From assembly GCF_003326795.1 (NCBI RefSeq), contig NZ_JPWI01000001.1, positions 434,001 through 498,000 on the forward strand: a DNA stretch of 64,000 nt, given 5' to 3'. Positions 55,966 to 64,000 of this stretch are shown here, one piece after another. The position numbers and the translations under genes were made by a program. Each line of letters starts with the position of its first letter. Positions within the stretch are counted from its first letter, which is position 1. The notes beneath the pieces are model-generated. The model did not search any database, had not been told where the DNA came from, and saw only the letters and a program-made list of their open reading frames with translations. The stretch is from Thalassospira profundimaris (GTDB lineage Bacteria > Pseudomonadota > Alphaproteobacteria > Rhodospirillales > Thalassospiraceae).

Positions 55966-56766
55966 ATGAAGATCGGGATTGTTGGTTGTGCGGGCCGTAT
56001 GGGGCGGATGCTGGTGAATGAAACCGCCCGGACCAAGGGCCTTGAGGTTGGCGGTGGCACCGATCTGCCCGGAAGCCCGTTCGTCGGCAAGGACATCACC
56101 CTGATTGCCGGTCTTGAAGAAAGCGGCGTTCTGGTCGGCGATGATGCCAAGGCATTGTTCGAAGCCGTTGATGCGGTGATTGATTTCACCGCACCGGCTG
56201 CCACCATGAAACATGCGCAACTGGCTGCCGAAACCGGCACGATCCTTGTGATTGGCACCACCGGACTTTCGGGTGACCAAAAAGACGAATTAAAGGTCGC
56301 CGCCCAAAAGGCCCCGATCATCTTTGCCCCGAATATGAGTGTCGGGGTTAATCTGGCCTTTGCGCTGGTCGAAAAGGTTGCCAGCATCCTTGATAAGGAT
56401 GTTGCCGATATCGAAATCGTTGAAATGCACCATAAACACAAGGTCGATGCTCCGTCCGGCACGGCCTTGGGTCTTGGTGAAGCAGCGGCCAAGGGCCGGG
56501 GCGTTAATCTTGACGATGTCGCCGTGCGCAGCCGTGACGGCTTTACCGGTGCGCGCGAAGACGGCACCATCGGCTTTGCAACGCTGCGTGGCGGCGATGT
56601 GGTGGGCGATCACACGGTTGTCTTTGCCTGCGAAGGCGAGCGGATCGAGATCACCCATAAGGCATCCTCACGCGAAGTCTTTGCCAAGGGCGCGGTTCGT
56701 GCCGCCAAATGGGCCGAGGGCAAGGCACCGGGCCTTTATTCCATGCGTGAAGTGCTGGGTCTTTAG
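55966..56766 (+). CDS. dapB: 4-hydroxy-tetrahydrodipicolinate reductase
   Basis: NAD(P)H-dependent step of lysine and diaminopimelate synthesis, supplying peptidoglycan. The 266 residues show the nucleotide-binding GCAGRMGRML (7-16), DFTAPAATMKHA, GTTGLSGDQ, and the substrate site EMHHKHKVDAPSGTAL. ATG 55966 has GGAG eight bases upstream; the longer frame from 55948 is not needed. A terminator separates it from dnaJ. Confidence 0.97.
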   Translation: MKIGIVGCAGRMGRMLVNETARTKGLEVGGGTDLPGSPFVGKDITLIAGLEESGVLVGDDAKALFEAVDAVIDFTAPAATMKHAQLAAETGTILVIGTTGLSGDQKDELKVAAQKAPIIFAPNMSVGVNLAFALVEKVASILDKDVADIEIVEMHHKHKVDAPSGTALGLGEAAAKGRGVNLDDVAVRSRDGFTGAREDGTIGFATLRGGDVVGDHTVVFACEGERIEITHKASSREVFAKGAVRAAKWAEGKAPGLYSMREVLGL

Positions 56767-56793
56767 GCCCGGGAAACAAACAGGCGTATCTAA

Positions 56794-56822
56794 AAAAGGC
56801 CGGGCATATTGCCCGGCCTTTT
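56794..56822. terminator. Bidirectional terminator between dapB and polA
   Basis: AAAAGGCCGGGC (56794-56805) pairs with GCCCGGCCTTTT (56811-56822) across ATATT. It serves both dapB and the convergent polA. Confidence 0.95.
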
Positions 56823-56850
56823 CGTTTGGGTTCTGATCTGTGTGGACAGA

Positions 56851-59670
56851 TTAATGCGCATCGGCCCAGCTGTCGCCAATGCCGGCATCGGCGATCAGCG
56901 GGACAGAAAGATGGGCGGCATTTTCCATGACGTCACGGATGACCCTGATGGCTTTTTCGGCCTCGTCTTCCGGGGCTTCAAAGATCAATTCATCGTGGAC
57001 TTGCAACAGCATGCGGGTCTTGAGCCCGGCATCGACAAGTGCGCCGGGAACCGCGATCATTGCGCGTTTGATGATATCGGCAGCCCCGCCCTGGATCGGG
57101 GCATTGATGGCAGCGCGTTCACCAAAGCTTCGGCGCATGCCGTTCTTGTCATTGATGCCGCTGATATGGATATGGCGACCAAACAGCGTACGGACAAAGC
57201 CGTGTTTGGTGGCGAATGCCTTGGCCTCGTCCATATAGGTGCGGATGCCCGGATAAATCTCGAAATAGGCATCGATAAAGGCCTTGGCTTCTTTTTGCGG
57301 AATGCCAAGCTGATTGGCCAGACCAAAGGCCGAGATGCCGTAAATGATGCCAAAGTTGATCGCCTTTGCCTTGCGGCGGACCATCGGGTCCATGCCTTCT
57401 ATCGGCACGCCAAAGACCTTGGACGCGGTTGCTGCGTGGATATCCTCGCCATTCTTGAAGGCTTCGCGAAGCGCTTCGATCTCGGCAACATGGGCAAGAA
57501 GGCGCAGCTCGATCTGCGAATAGTCGGCAGAAATAAGCTTGTGCCCCGGCTCGGCGATAAAGGCGGTGCGGATTTTCCGGCCTTCTTCGCTGCGGATCGG
57601 GATGTTTTGCAGGTTCGGATCGTTGGATGACAAACGCCCGGTATTGACGTTGGTCTGACCGTAACTGGTGTGAACGCGCCCGGTTTTCGGATTGATATGA
57701 TGGGCCAGGGCGTCGGTATAGGTGCTTTTGAGCTTGGAAAGCTGACGCCATTCCAAAAGCCTGGCCGGAAGATCATGACCAAGGGCTGCCAGTCCCTCCA
57801 GCACGTCGGCACCGGTTTGCCATGCGCCGGTTTTGGTCTTTTTGCCGCCCGGAAGGCTCATTTTGTCAAACAGGATTTCGCCAAGCTGCTTGGGGCTGCC
57901 AAGATTGAACGGCTCGCCAGCCAGTTCATGAATAGTCACCTCAAGGCTTGCCATGCGTTTGGCAAAGTCCTCGGACAGGCTTTTGAGGATTTCGGCATCG
58001 ACCTTGACGCCAAGGCTTTCCATTTTGGCCAGAACCGGCACCAGCGGACGGTCAAGCGTCTCATAGACCTTGGCCATATGTTCCTGTGCGATCCGCGGTT
58101 TGAGCAAACGATGCAGGCGGAGCGTAATGTCGGCATCCTCCGCGGCGTAATCGAGCGCCTTGTCGAGCGGGACCTGATCAAAGGTGATCTGGGTTTTGCC
58201 CGATCCGCAAACGTCTGAAAACTTGATCGGCTTGTAATCAAGATGCAGTTCGGCCAGTTCATCCATGCCATGCCCGTGGCTGGTGCCGTCCAGCACATAG
58301 GACAGCACCATGGTGTCATCCATCGGTGCGACATTGATACCGTGACGGGCCAGAACGATCATATCGTATTTCAGGTTCTGACCGACCTTGAGCACACCCG
58401 GATCTTCAAGAAGCGGTTTGAGAAGCTCGATCGCGCGTTCAAGCCTGATCTGCTTGGGTGCGCCCTTGTTCTCAGACGGATTGTCGCCAAAGTCAAAGCC
58501 GCCCTGGGCTTCGCCGCTGACATGGCCAAGCGGGATATAGCAACCATTGCCCGGCTCGGTCGAAAGCGACACGCCGACCAGTTTTGCCTGATGGGCATCA
58601 AGGGACGTGGTTTCGGTATCAACCGCCACGGTGCCAAGATACTCGGCCTTTGAAATCCAATGTTTTAGGCGTTCTTCATCCTGCACCAGTTCATATTCGG
58701 CCTTTTCGACCTTGATATCATTGACACCAATGCCGGGCTGGGTCGGGCTGTCAAATTCAACATCGCCGCCGAACTTGGCTTTTACTTTAGAAAGCAGTGA
58801 TTTAAAGCCGTGACTTGCGATGAAGCTTAAAAGAACTTCCGGATCGGGTTCTTTGAGATCGAAATCATCAAGGTCCTCAACCACCGGCACATCGGTTTTA
58901 AGGGTGACCAGATCACGTGAAATACGGGCCAGTTCGGCATTCTCGATCAGCTTTTCGCGGCGCTTGGGCTGTTTGATTTCGCCTGCGCGTTCCAGTAGAG
59001 AATCAAGATCGCCATATTCATCAATAAGTTGGGCGGCGGTTTTAACGCCAATCCCCGGGACACCCGGCACGTTATCGACGGAATCGCCAGCAAGGGCCTG
59101 AATATCAATGACCTTGTCCGGTGCACAGCCGAATTTTTCCATCACTTCAGCAGCGCCGATGGTGCGATTCTTCATCGCATCAAACATTTGCACCCGGTCG
59201 GTGACAAGCTGCATGAGGTCCTTGTCCGAAGACACGATAATCACGTCAGAACCCTGTGCTTCGGCCTGACGGGCATAGGTAGCGATCAGATCGTCGGCCT
59301 CATATCCTTCGAGCTCGATTGACGGCAGGTTAAAGGCGCGCGTCGCATCGCGGATCAGACCAAATTGGGGAACCAGTTCTTCGGGGGGCGGCGGACGGTG
59401 TGCCTTGTAATCCGGATAGAAATCATTGCGGAATGACTTGCCCTTGGTGTCAAAAATGACTGCCATATGGTCGGGCTTGGTATCTTCGCGCAGCTTCATC
59501 AGCATGGTGCAAAAGCCGTAAACCGCATTGACCGGGGTGCCATCGGGACTGGTCATCGGCGGCAGGGCATGGAAAGCGCGGAAAATAAAGCCGGAACCGT
59601 CAACCAGTACGACGCGGCGCGGTGGGGAGCCGGCAGAGGTATTGGTGTTGGACGGGGCAGAATCAGTCAT
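56851..59670 (-). CDS. polA: DNA polymerase I
   Basis: Repairs gaps and removes Okazaki primers. The 939 residues hold all three activities: 5'-3' exonuclease (about 20-310; VVLVDGSGFIFRAFHALPP, GYEADDLIATYA), 3'-5' exonuclease with its first acidic pair intact (VAVDTETTSLDAH) and polymerase (RLSSNDPNLQNIPIRSEEGRKIR, the SADYSQIELRLLAHV motif A, RRKAKAINFGIIYG and LQVHDELIFE). ATG 59670 is chosen; the 31-residue upstream extension is not conserved. Convergent with dapB. Confidence 0.98.
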   Translation of the reverse strand: MTDSAPSNTNTSAGSPPRRVVLVDGSGFIFRAFHALPPMTSPDGTPVNAVYGFCTMLMKLREDTKPDHMAVIFDTKGKSFRNDFYPDYKAHRPPPPEELVPQFGLIRDATRAFNLPSIELEGYEADDLIATYARQAEAQGSDVIIVSSDKDLMQLVTDRVQMFDAMKNRTIGAAEVMEKFGCAPDKVIDIQALAGDSVDNVPGVPGIGVKTAAQLIDEYGDLDSLLERAGEIKQPKRREKLIENAELARISRDLVTLKTDVPVVEDLDDFDLKEPDPEVLLSFIASHGFKSLLSKVKAKFGGDVEFDSPTQPGIGVNDIKVEKAEYELVQDEERLKHWISKAEYLGTVAVDTETTSLDAHQAKLVGVSLSTEPGNGCYIPLGHVSGEAQGGFDFGDNPSENKGAPKQIRLERAIELLKPLLEDPGVLKVGQNLKYDMIVLARHGINVAPMDDTMVLSYVLDGTSHGHGMDELAELHLDYKPIKFSDVCGSGKTQITFDQVPLDKALDYAAEDADITLRLHRLLKPRIAQEHMAKVYETLDRPLVPVLAKMESLGVKVDAEILKSLSEDFAKRMASLEVTIHELAGEPFNLGSPKQLGEILFDKMSLPGGKKTKTGAWQTGADVLEGLAALGHDLPARLLEWRQLSKLKSTYTDALAHHINPKTGRVHTSYGQTNVNTGRLSSNDPNLQNIPIRSEEGRKIRTAFIAEPGHKLISADYSQIELRLLAHVAEIEALREAFKNGEDIHAATASKVFGVPIEGMDPMVRRKAKAINFGIIYGISAFGLANQLGIPQKEAKAFIDAYFEIYPGIRTYMDEAKAFATKHGFVRTLFGRHIHISGINDKNGMRRSFGERAAINAPIQGGAADIIKRAMIAVPGALVDAGLKTRMLLQVHDELIFEAPEDEAEKAIRVIRDVMENAAHLSVPLIADAGIGDSWADAH

Positions 59671-59971
59671 GCGTTTCGTGCTCTTGTCTTGAGGGAAAAT
59701 GATGGTCCGCAGAATGCCCGATCCGGACAGCCAAGTCGAGTATAGCCTGACCTGATGACCCAAAAAGACCCGACCTGCTGACAGTTTTTGTCAGCATATT
59801 TGTATGATGATTGTTTGCGGAATTTGATAATGTTCCGGACCCGAAATATATAAGGTAACACACGGATTCCCGAAGATTTATTTCAGGTTGTCTGTTTGTG
59901 CTTATCACTTTTGTTCGGGATTGCTATGGTAGCAAATAAGTTAATCCCAAGGGACATGGGAGAACGGGTGC
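59671..59971. other. Divergent polA intergenic region
   Basis: 301 bases with promoters for both sides. A perfect TGCTGACA/TGTCAGCA hairpin with loop GTTTT lies at 59776-59796. TTATCA-N17-TATGGT (59902-59930) is a weak candidate promoter for the gene at 59972. Confidence 0.4.
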
Positions 59972-60739
59972 GTGGCCCGGAAAACAGAGAAGCCGATATT
60001 CAGCCCCAAGGGCATTGGCGTGGAAACTGCGGGTCCGGCGCGCGAGCTTTCAGAAGACATGAAGCTTGCCAGCCGGAAAGGCAAAAAAAGCAAATCAGGT
60101 CGCCGTGGCAAGAACCCGAGTGACACAGGATGGCGCAGCTTTTTTCGCGCCAGTGTCTGGCTGCGCTTTATTCTGACCTTTGGCAGTTTCGGTCTGATCG
60201 TCCATGGCCTGTTCACGGTTTTCGGGATTTACGAACGCAATCAACGGCTTGCCAATTTTGATCACTTCATCTTGCTGATCAAACTCGTGGTGTTTGTCGC
60301 CCTGATGTATCTGTTTTATGCGATGCTGATGCATTACGGGCCGATCCGCCACAAGGTGCGCGGCATCTTCTTTTTGGCCCTGGCACCGGTTGCTGCCCTT
60401 TGCATCTTCATGATTTATGGCGGCGGGCAGGTATTTGGCAGTTTCATTCCGGTCCTGCAATTCCTGACGCTGACCATCGGGGTTGGCGGATTTCTGCTTT
60501 ATGTCCTTGGCTATACCTGGGTTACAGGCCAGAAGGTCAAGCGCGATAGCGCCAAATATGGCGGTCTTGTCAATTCATCGGACACTACGAGATCGGGGGA
60601 TCGCAATGGTCTTCCGCCGCCGGTGAAGGATGATCGTCGCCGCGTTCACAAGGCCGGAAACCTGCGCCTTCGCCGGACGGATGGCGGCGGTGGTGATGGC
60701 GGACCACGCAGCGGCAAGGTCCAGCTGCCCGATATCTAG
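59972..60739 (+). CDS. Membrane protein of unknown function
   Basis: 255 residues with a basic N-terminal region (about 30-50, KLASRKGKKSKSGRRGK), four predicted spans (about 62-84, 100-120, 130-150 and 158-182) and a charged Gly/Arg-rich cytoplasmic tail (DGGGGDGGPRSGKVQL). GTG 59972 follows GGGAGA at eight bases. I recognise no family. It is divergent from polA and upstream of the hydrolase gene by about 95 bases. Confidence 0.75.
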   Translation: MARKTEKPIFSPKGIGVETAGPARELSEDMKLASRKGKKSKSGRRGKNPSDTGWRSFFRASVWLRFILTFGSFGLIVHGLFTVFGIYERNQRLANFDHFILLIKLVVFVALMYLFYAMLMHYGPIRHKVRGIFFLALAPVAALCIFMIYGGGQVFGSFIPVLQFLTLTIGVGGFLLYVLGYTWVTGQKVKRDSAKYGGLVNSSDTTRSGDRNGLPPPVKDDRRRVHKAGNLRLRRTDGGGGDGGPRSGKVQLPDI

Positions 60740-60835
60740 TCGACCAGACAATTTACCAGACCATTTGACCAGACTGTCTGGCAAGACCATCTAAATCCGT
60801 CCCCCTTTGAACCGGAACAAGGCGAGGATAGCGTG

Positions 60836-61402
60836 ATGCGCCGCGATCTGATTTTCATTCATAGTGCCGGGCCGCAAGGCGGTGACAATGGCAGTAGCAG
60901 ACTGATTGAACGCCTGACATCCCGGCTGGGGACCAGATTTGATCTGATTGCTCCCGATATGCCCGATCCTGAACGTCCCGGCATTGACGCCTGGCTTTCG
61001 GGGGTTGATAGGGTGGTTTCAAAGGCGAGCAAAGGTGCAGTTCTGGTCGGACATTCGCTGGGCGGGTCGGTGATCTTGCAATATCTGGCGCGGAACCCTG
61101 ATATCTGGCGTGAAAACAAGAGCCTGTCGGCCGTTTTCATTGTGGCATCACCGTTTTGGGGGCTAACAGACTGGGAAATAGACGAATTCACTTTGACAGA
61201 AGATGAAGTTTGTACTTTAGAAGATTGTAAATTAATGCATTTCTGTCACAGCCGGGATGACCGCATCGTCGGTTTTGAGCATTTTCAGGCCTATCTCGAC
61301 CATCTGCCATCGGCGGATGCAATCATCCTTGAATCGGCTGGTCACTTGATGTTGGACGGTGATATTGACAGATTGATTAAGAAAATTCTTATATATTCCT
61401 GA
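60836..61402 (+). CDS. RBBP9/YdeN-type alpha/beta hydrolase
   Basis: 188 residues with the small serine hydrolase fold: LIFIHSAGPQG at the N-terminus, nucleophile Ser in LVGHSLGGSVIL (about 70-80), FCHSRDDRIV (acid) and the C-terminal ESAGHLM (His). The substrate is unknown. ATG 60836 has GAGGA seven bases upstream, preferred over the GTG at 60833. Its stop abuts the folC stop on the other strand with no gap. Codon use becomes AT-rich toward the 3' end (TLTEDEVCTLEDCKLMHF). Confidence 0.88.
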   Translation: MRRDLIFIHSAGPQGGDNGSSRLIERLTSRLGTRFDLIAPDMPDPERPGIDAWLSGVDRVVSKASKGAVLVGHSLGGSVILQYLARNPDIWRENKSLSAVFIVASPFWGLTDWEIDEFTLTEDEVCTLEDCKLMHFCHSRDDRIVGFEHFQAYLDHLPSADAIILESAGHLMLDGDIDRLIKKILIYS

Positions 61403-62692
61403 TCAGGAATGATTTTCCAGAATCAAACCGGCCAGATACAGCGATCCAAGGATCAGAACCCGTTTCGGACGGGGACAGGTGGTCAGCAAGGCGGACACCG
61501 CATCCTTGAAATCATCACAGGCATAGGCGGATTTGATCCCGCATGACATTGCCGCATCGCGCAGGGTTACGGGCAGATGTGCCTGATGTTCGCCGGGGAT
61601 CGGAACACCGGCAAGGGCGGTAATCCGGTCGGCAAGCGGTTCAAGGAACGCCGTGGCATCGCGGTTATCAAGCATGCCCATCATGACGACCGTATCGCCA
61701 CCTTCCTGTCGCGACAGCCAGTCGGAAATCACCCCGGCAGCAGCAATATTGTGGCCACCATCCAGAATAAGCTCACAGCCATCGGGCAGAAGATCAAAAA
61801 GCGGCCCTGAGGTCAGTTTTTGAAGCCGTGCAGGCCATCTGGCGTTTTTAAGGCCCGTGGCAAGGATATCGACATTCCGGCCATCACAGCCGGGAATTTT
61901 GGCCCGGCGGACGGTCGCGATGGCGGTGGCCGCATTCACAAACTGGTGCCGCCCGGGAAGAGCCGGAAGCGGCAGATCAATGTGATTGGTGCCAATGCGC
62001 ATGGTAAAGCCGTCTTCGCGTTCCTCTGAAACTTCAAAGTCGCAAAATACCGGGGCATTGATCGCGTTGGCACGGGTGACAAGCGTGTTAAAGGCTTCAA
62101 GCATCTGCGGGGCAAGAATGCTGATCACGCCCGGTTTCATGATCCCGGCCTTTTCAAAGGCGATCTTGGCGATGGTGTCGCCAAGGAAGCCCTGATGATC
62201 AAGCGAGATCGGCGTGATCACGGTGGTCGCCGGTTTATCAATCACGTTCGATGCATCAACACGCCCGCCCAGCCCGGTTTCAAGGATGAGCACATCGGCC
62301 GGAACCCGCGCAAAGGCAAGAAAGGCTGCGGCCTGTGTGATTTCGAAAAATGTGATGGATTCGCCGTTATTGACCGTCTCGACTTCTTCAAGCAGGTCGC
62401 AAAGGGCGTCTTCGGAAATCATTTCACCGGCAAGGGTGATGCGTTCATGAAACCGCACAAGATGCGGGGATGTCGAACAATGTACCCGCAATCCGGCGGC
62501 CTCATAGATGGCGCGCAGATATGCCTGGGTGGAGCCCTTGCCGTTGGTGCCCGCCAGATGGATTACCGGCGGCAACGAAAGATGCGGATTACCCAGCTTT
62601 TCAAGAAGCCGGGTAATCCGCCCTAGCGAAAGATCAATGACTTTCGGGTGCAGCTTGCCAAGGCGAGCAAGAATTGCGTCGCTTCGGGCCAA
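61403..62692 (-). CDS. folC: Folylpolyglutamate/dihydrofolate synthase
   Basis: Makes dihydrofolate and adds glutamates to folates. The 429 residues show the P-loop HLAGTNGKGST (45-55), the Mur-ligase-like ETGLGGRVDASN, TPISLDHQGFLGDTIAKIAFEKAGIMKPG and DGGHN. I chose TTG 62692 (MARSDAILARLGKLHPKVIDLSLGR, matching family starts, with GGATAA upstream), one base after the accD stop. GTG 62707 and ATG 62743 would overlap accD. It is in operon with accD. Confidence 0.95.
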   Translation of the reverse strand: MARSDAILARLGKLHPKVIDLSLGRITRLLEKLGNPHLSLPPVIHLAGTNGKGSTQAYLRAIYEAAGLRVHCSTSPHLVRFHERITLAGEMISEDALCDLLEEVETVNNGESITFFEITQAAAFLAFARVPADVLILETGLGGRVDASNVIDKPATTVITPISLDHQGFLGDTIAKIAFEKAGIMKPGVISILAPQMLEAFNTLVTRANAINAPVFCDFEVSEEREDGFTMRIGTNHIDLPLPALPGRHQFVNAATAIATVRRAKIPGCDGRNVDILATGLKNARWPARLQKLTSGPLFDLLPDGCELILDGGHNIAAAGVISDWLSRQEGGDTVVMMGMLDNRDATAFLEPLADRITALAGVPIPGEHQAHLPVTLRDAAMSCGIKSAYACDDFKDAVSALLTTCPRPKRVLILGSLYLAGLILENHS

Positions 62693-62693
62693 G

Positions 62694-63620
62694 TTACTTA
62701 TCCGCACTCGGGGTCTTGGATTTGGAAGCCTTGCCTTTGGCATCCTTGATCGGAACGATACTTGCACCCGGTTTGGTGCGGCGGATCATGTCGATCAGAC
62801 GGCCAAAGGTCGCGTTGAGTTCATTACGCGGGACAACCATATCAACCATGCCGTGTTCCAGAAGATATTCGGCAGTCTGGAAATCATCGGGCAGCTTTTC
62901 GCGGATGGTGCTTTCGATCACGCGGCGACCGGCAAAGCCGATCTGTGCGCCCGGTTCGGCAATCTGGATATCGCCCAGCATCGCAAAGGATGCCGAAACG
63001 CCACCGGTGGTCGGATCGGTCAGGAGCACGAAATAGGGCAGGCCCTTTTCCTTGACCTTTTCGATCGCGGCCGTGGTACGCGCCATCTGCATCAGGCTGA
63101 GAATGCCTTCCTGCATACGGGCACCGCCCGATGCCGGAACGATGATCAGTGCCGCATCCTGAACCGTTGCCAGTTCGGCCGCGGCAACAATGCCTTCGCC
63201 AACCGCGATGCCCATCGACCCGCCCATGAAGGAGAAGTCGAAAACGGCAATGACGGTCGGATGACCACCGACCTCGCCATGGGCCACCGCCAGCGCATCC
63301 TTGTAGGTTGCTTTGGCCTGTGCGGCTTTGAGGCGTTCGGTGTATTTTTTCTGATCGCGGAATTTCAGCGGATCGACCGGAACATTCGGCAGTTCGATGG
63401 TCTGGTATTTGCCACCATCAAACAGGAGCTCAAGACGGTCCTTGGCGGAAATCCGCATGTGATGTCCGCAATGCTGGCAAACATGATTGTTCTTTGCCAG
63501 ATCACGGTGAAAGATCATCTGTTCGCACGATTTGCATTTGTGCCAAAGGTTCTCTGGCACATCTGGACGACGAACGAGTTTCTGAATCTTTGGACGGACG
63601 AATTCAGTCAGCCACGACAT
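62694..63620 (-). CDS. accD: Acetyl-CoA carboxylase carboxyltransferase beta subunit
   Basis: Transfers carboxyl from biotin to acetyl-CoA in the first step of fatty acid synthesis. The 308 residues have the N-terminal zinc ribbon with Cys29, Cys32, Cys48 and Cys51 (CKSC...CQHC), then the crotonase-fold core (FDFSFMGGSMGIAVGEGIVAAAE, GGARMQEGILSLMQMARTTAAI, LPYFVLLTDPTTGGVSASFAMLGDI). It sits between trpA and folC, the common proteobacterial order. Confidence 0.97.
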   Translation of the reverse strand: MSWLTEFVRPKIQKLVRRPDVPENLWHKCKSCEQMIFHRDLAKNNHVCQHCGHHMRISAKDRLELLFDGGKYQTIELPNVPVDPLKFRDQKKYTERLKAAQAKATYKDALAVAHGEVGGHPTVIAVFDFSFMGGSMGIAVGEGIVAAAELATVQDAALIIVPASGGARMQEGILSLMQMARTTAAIEKVKEKGLPYFVLLTDPTTGGVSASFAMLGDIQIAEPGAQIGFAGRRVIESTIREKLPDDFQTAEYLLEHGMVDMVVPRNELNATFGRLIDMIRRTKPGASIVPIKDAKGKASKSKTPSADK

Positions 63621-63674
63621 ATCGGATACTGATCCTTGGTTCTGTCTATATCGGTTCTTTTACAAACGCCGCGC

Positions 63675-64000
63675 TCATTTGCGCGCGTTTCTGACCCCGT
63701 TTGCAAGCTCGCGCACAAGGCCGGTAACCATAGAGGCGGTCTTATCGGTGGCCTTGCCGTTTTCGTCAAGACTTTCGGCAATTTTTGATACGATTGCCGA
63801 TCCGACCACGGCGGCATCGGCCTGTTTGGCAACATCGGCGGCCTGCTCTGCCGTCTTGATGCCAAAGCCGACCGCAATCGGAAGATCGGTATGACGGCGC
63901 AGACGTGCCATCGCTTCGATAATCTGATCATTGCTGGCCGATCCGGCACCGGTGACGCCGGCAACCGAGACATAGTAAACAAAGCCCGACGTATTCTGAA
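63675..64000 (-). CDS. trpA: Tryptophan synthase alpha chain, 5' end missing
   Basis: Cleaves indole-3-glycerol phosphate in the last stage of tryptophan synthesis. The 108 C-terminal residues are present, with [17 protein letters not shown] (read from the sequence at the right edge), [32 protein letters not shown] and the end [11 protein letters not shown]. The rest lies beyond the window. It is followed by accD after 54 bases. Confidence 0.95.
   Translation of the reverse strand, partial: QNTSGFVYYVSVAGVTGAGSASNDQIIEAMARLRRHTDLPIAVGFGIKTAEQAADVAKQADAAVVGSAIVSKIAESLDENGKATDKTASMVTGLVRELANGVRNARK

Overview
The window is a chromosomal, almost entirely housekeeping segment of an alphaproteobacterium. 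The products and gene order (mutS-glnD-murJ-trpS; lptC-lptA-lptB-rpoN-hpf-ptsN; hrcA-grpE divergent from rph-rdgB-hemW; dnaK-dnaJ-dapB; trpA-accD-folC) and the codon style point to Rhodospirillales, and Thalassospira is my best guess. That genus call is inferred from recognition, not from a search. I read 57 protein genes (two cut by the window edges) and one tRNA. No rRNA, insertion sequence, prophage, CRISPR array or defence island is visible.

Layout: 1-8.6 kb is a leftward block of tryptophanyl-tRNA synthetase (cut), the lipid II flippase MurJ, the PII uridylyltransferase GlnD and MutS. 8.8-19.8 kb is mixed: a putative stress protein, a secreted unknown, the MaeB-type malic enzyme, an APC-like membrane protein, a small lipoprotein, a Bax-like glucosaminidase, an Nfu iron-sulfur carrier, a DUF2333 protein, an L,D-transpeptidase coupled to a macrodomain protein, and pyrophosphatase. 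20-25.3 kb is the most accessory-like part: a glycosyltransferase, a LysR regulator facing an EamA transporter, a NIPSNAP/ABM pair facing an ArsR regulator, and a sirtuin.

25.4-30.5 kb holds grpE and hrcA facing rph, rdgB and hemW, then tRNA-Leu(CAG) with an AT-rich orphan membrane gene beside it. 31-38.3 kb is an envelope and regulation cluster: RNase D-like exonuclease, KdsD, LptC/A/B, sigma-54, ribosome hibernation factor and EIIA-Ntr. 38.4-43.4 kb carries AmpG, BipA/TypA and a PfkB sugar/adenosine kinase, all leftward. 44-50.7 kb resembles the E. coli rsmI/lpoA-yraN-dolP neighbourhood (SirB1-like protein, dual-BON lipoprotein, YraN, RsmI, LpoA-like lipoprotein, endonuclease III), with an AraC regulator and a DUF2000 gene between its parts.

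51-56.8 kb contains a glycosyltransferase, a DUF2244 protein, dnaK (with a heat-shock-type promoter), dnaJ and dapB. 56.8-64 kb has polA, an unknown membrane protein, a small hydrolase, folC, accD and the 3' part of trpA. Peptidoglycan and envelope functions recur (MurJ, Bax-like, L,D-transpeptidase, KdsD, Lpt, AmpG, LpoA-like, DolP-like), as do protein-quality functions (GrpE, HrcA, DnaK, DnaJ).

I found no clear undescribed multi-gene system. The observations most worth checking are an apparent ATT start codon for the SirB1-like gene, paired hairpins between dnaK and dnaJ, a palindromic candidate operator in the NIPSNAP/ABM/ArsR locus, a zero-gap macrodomain/L,D-transpeptidase pair, and inverted repeats downstream of glnD.
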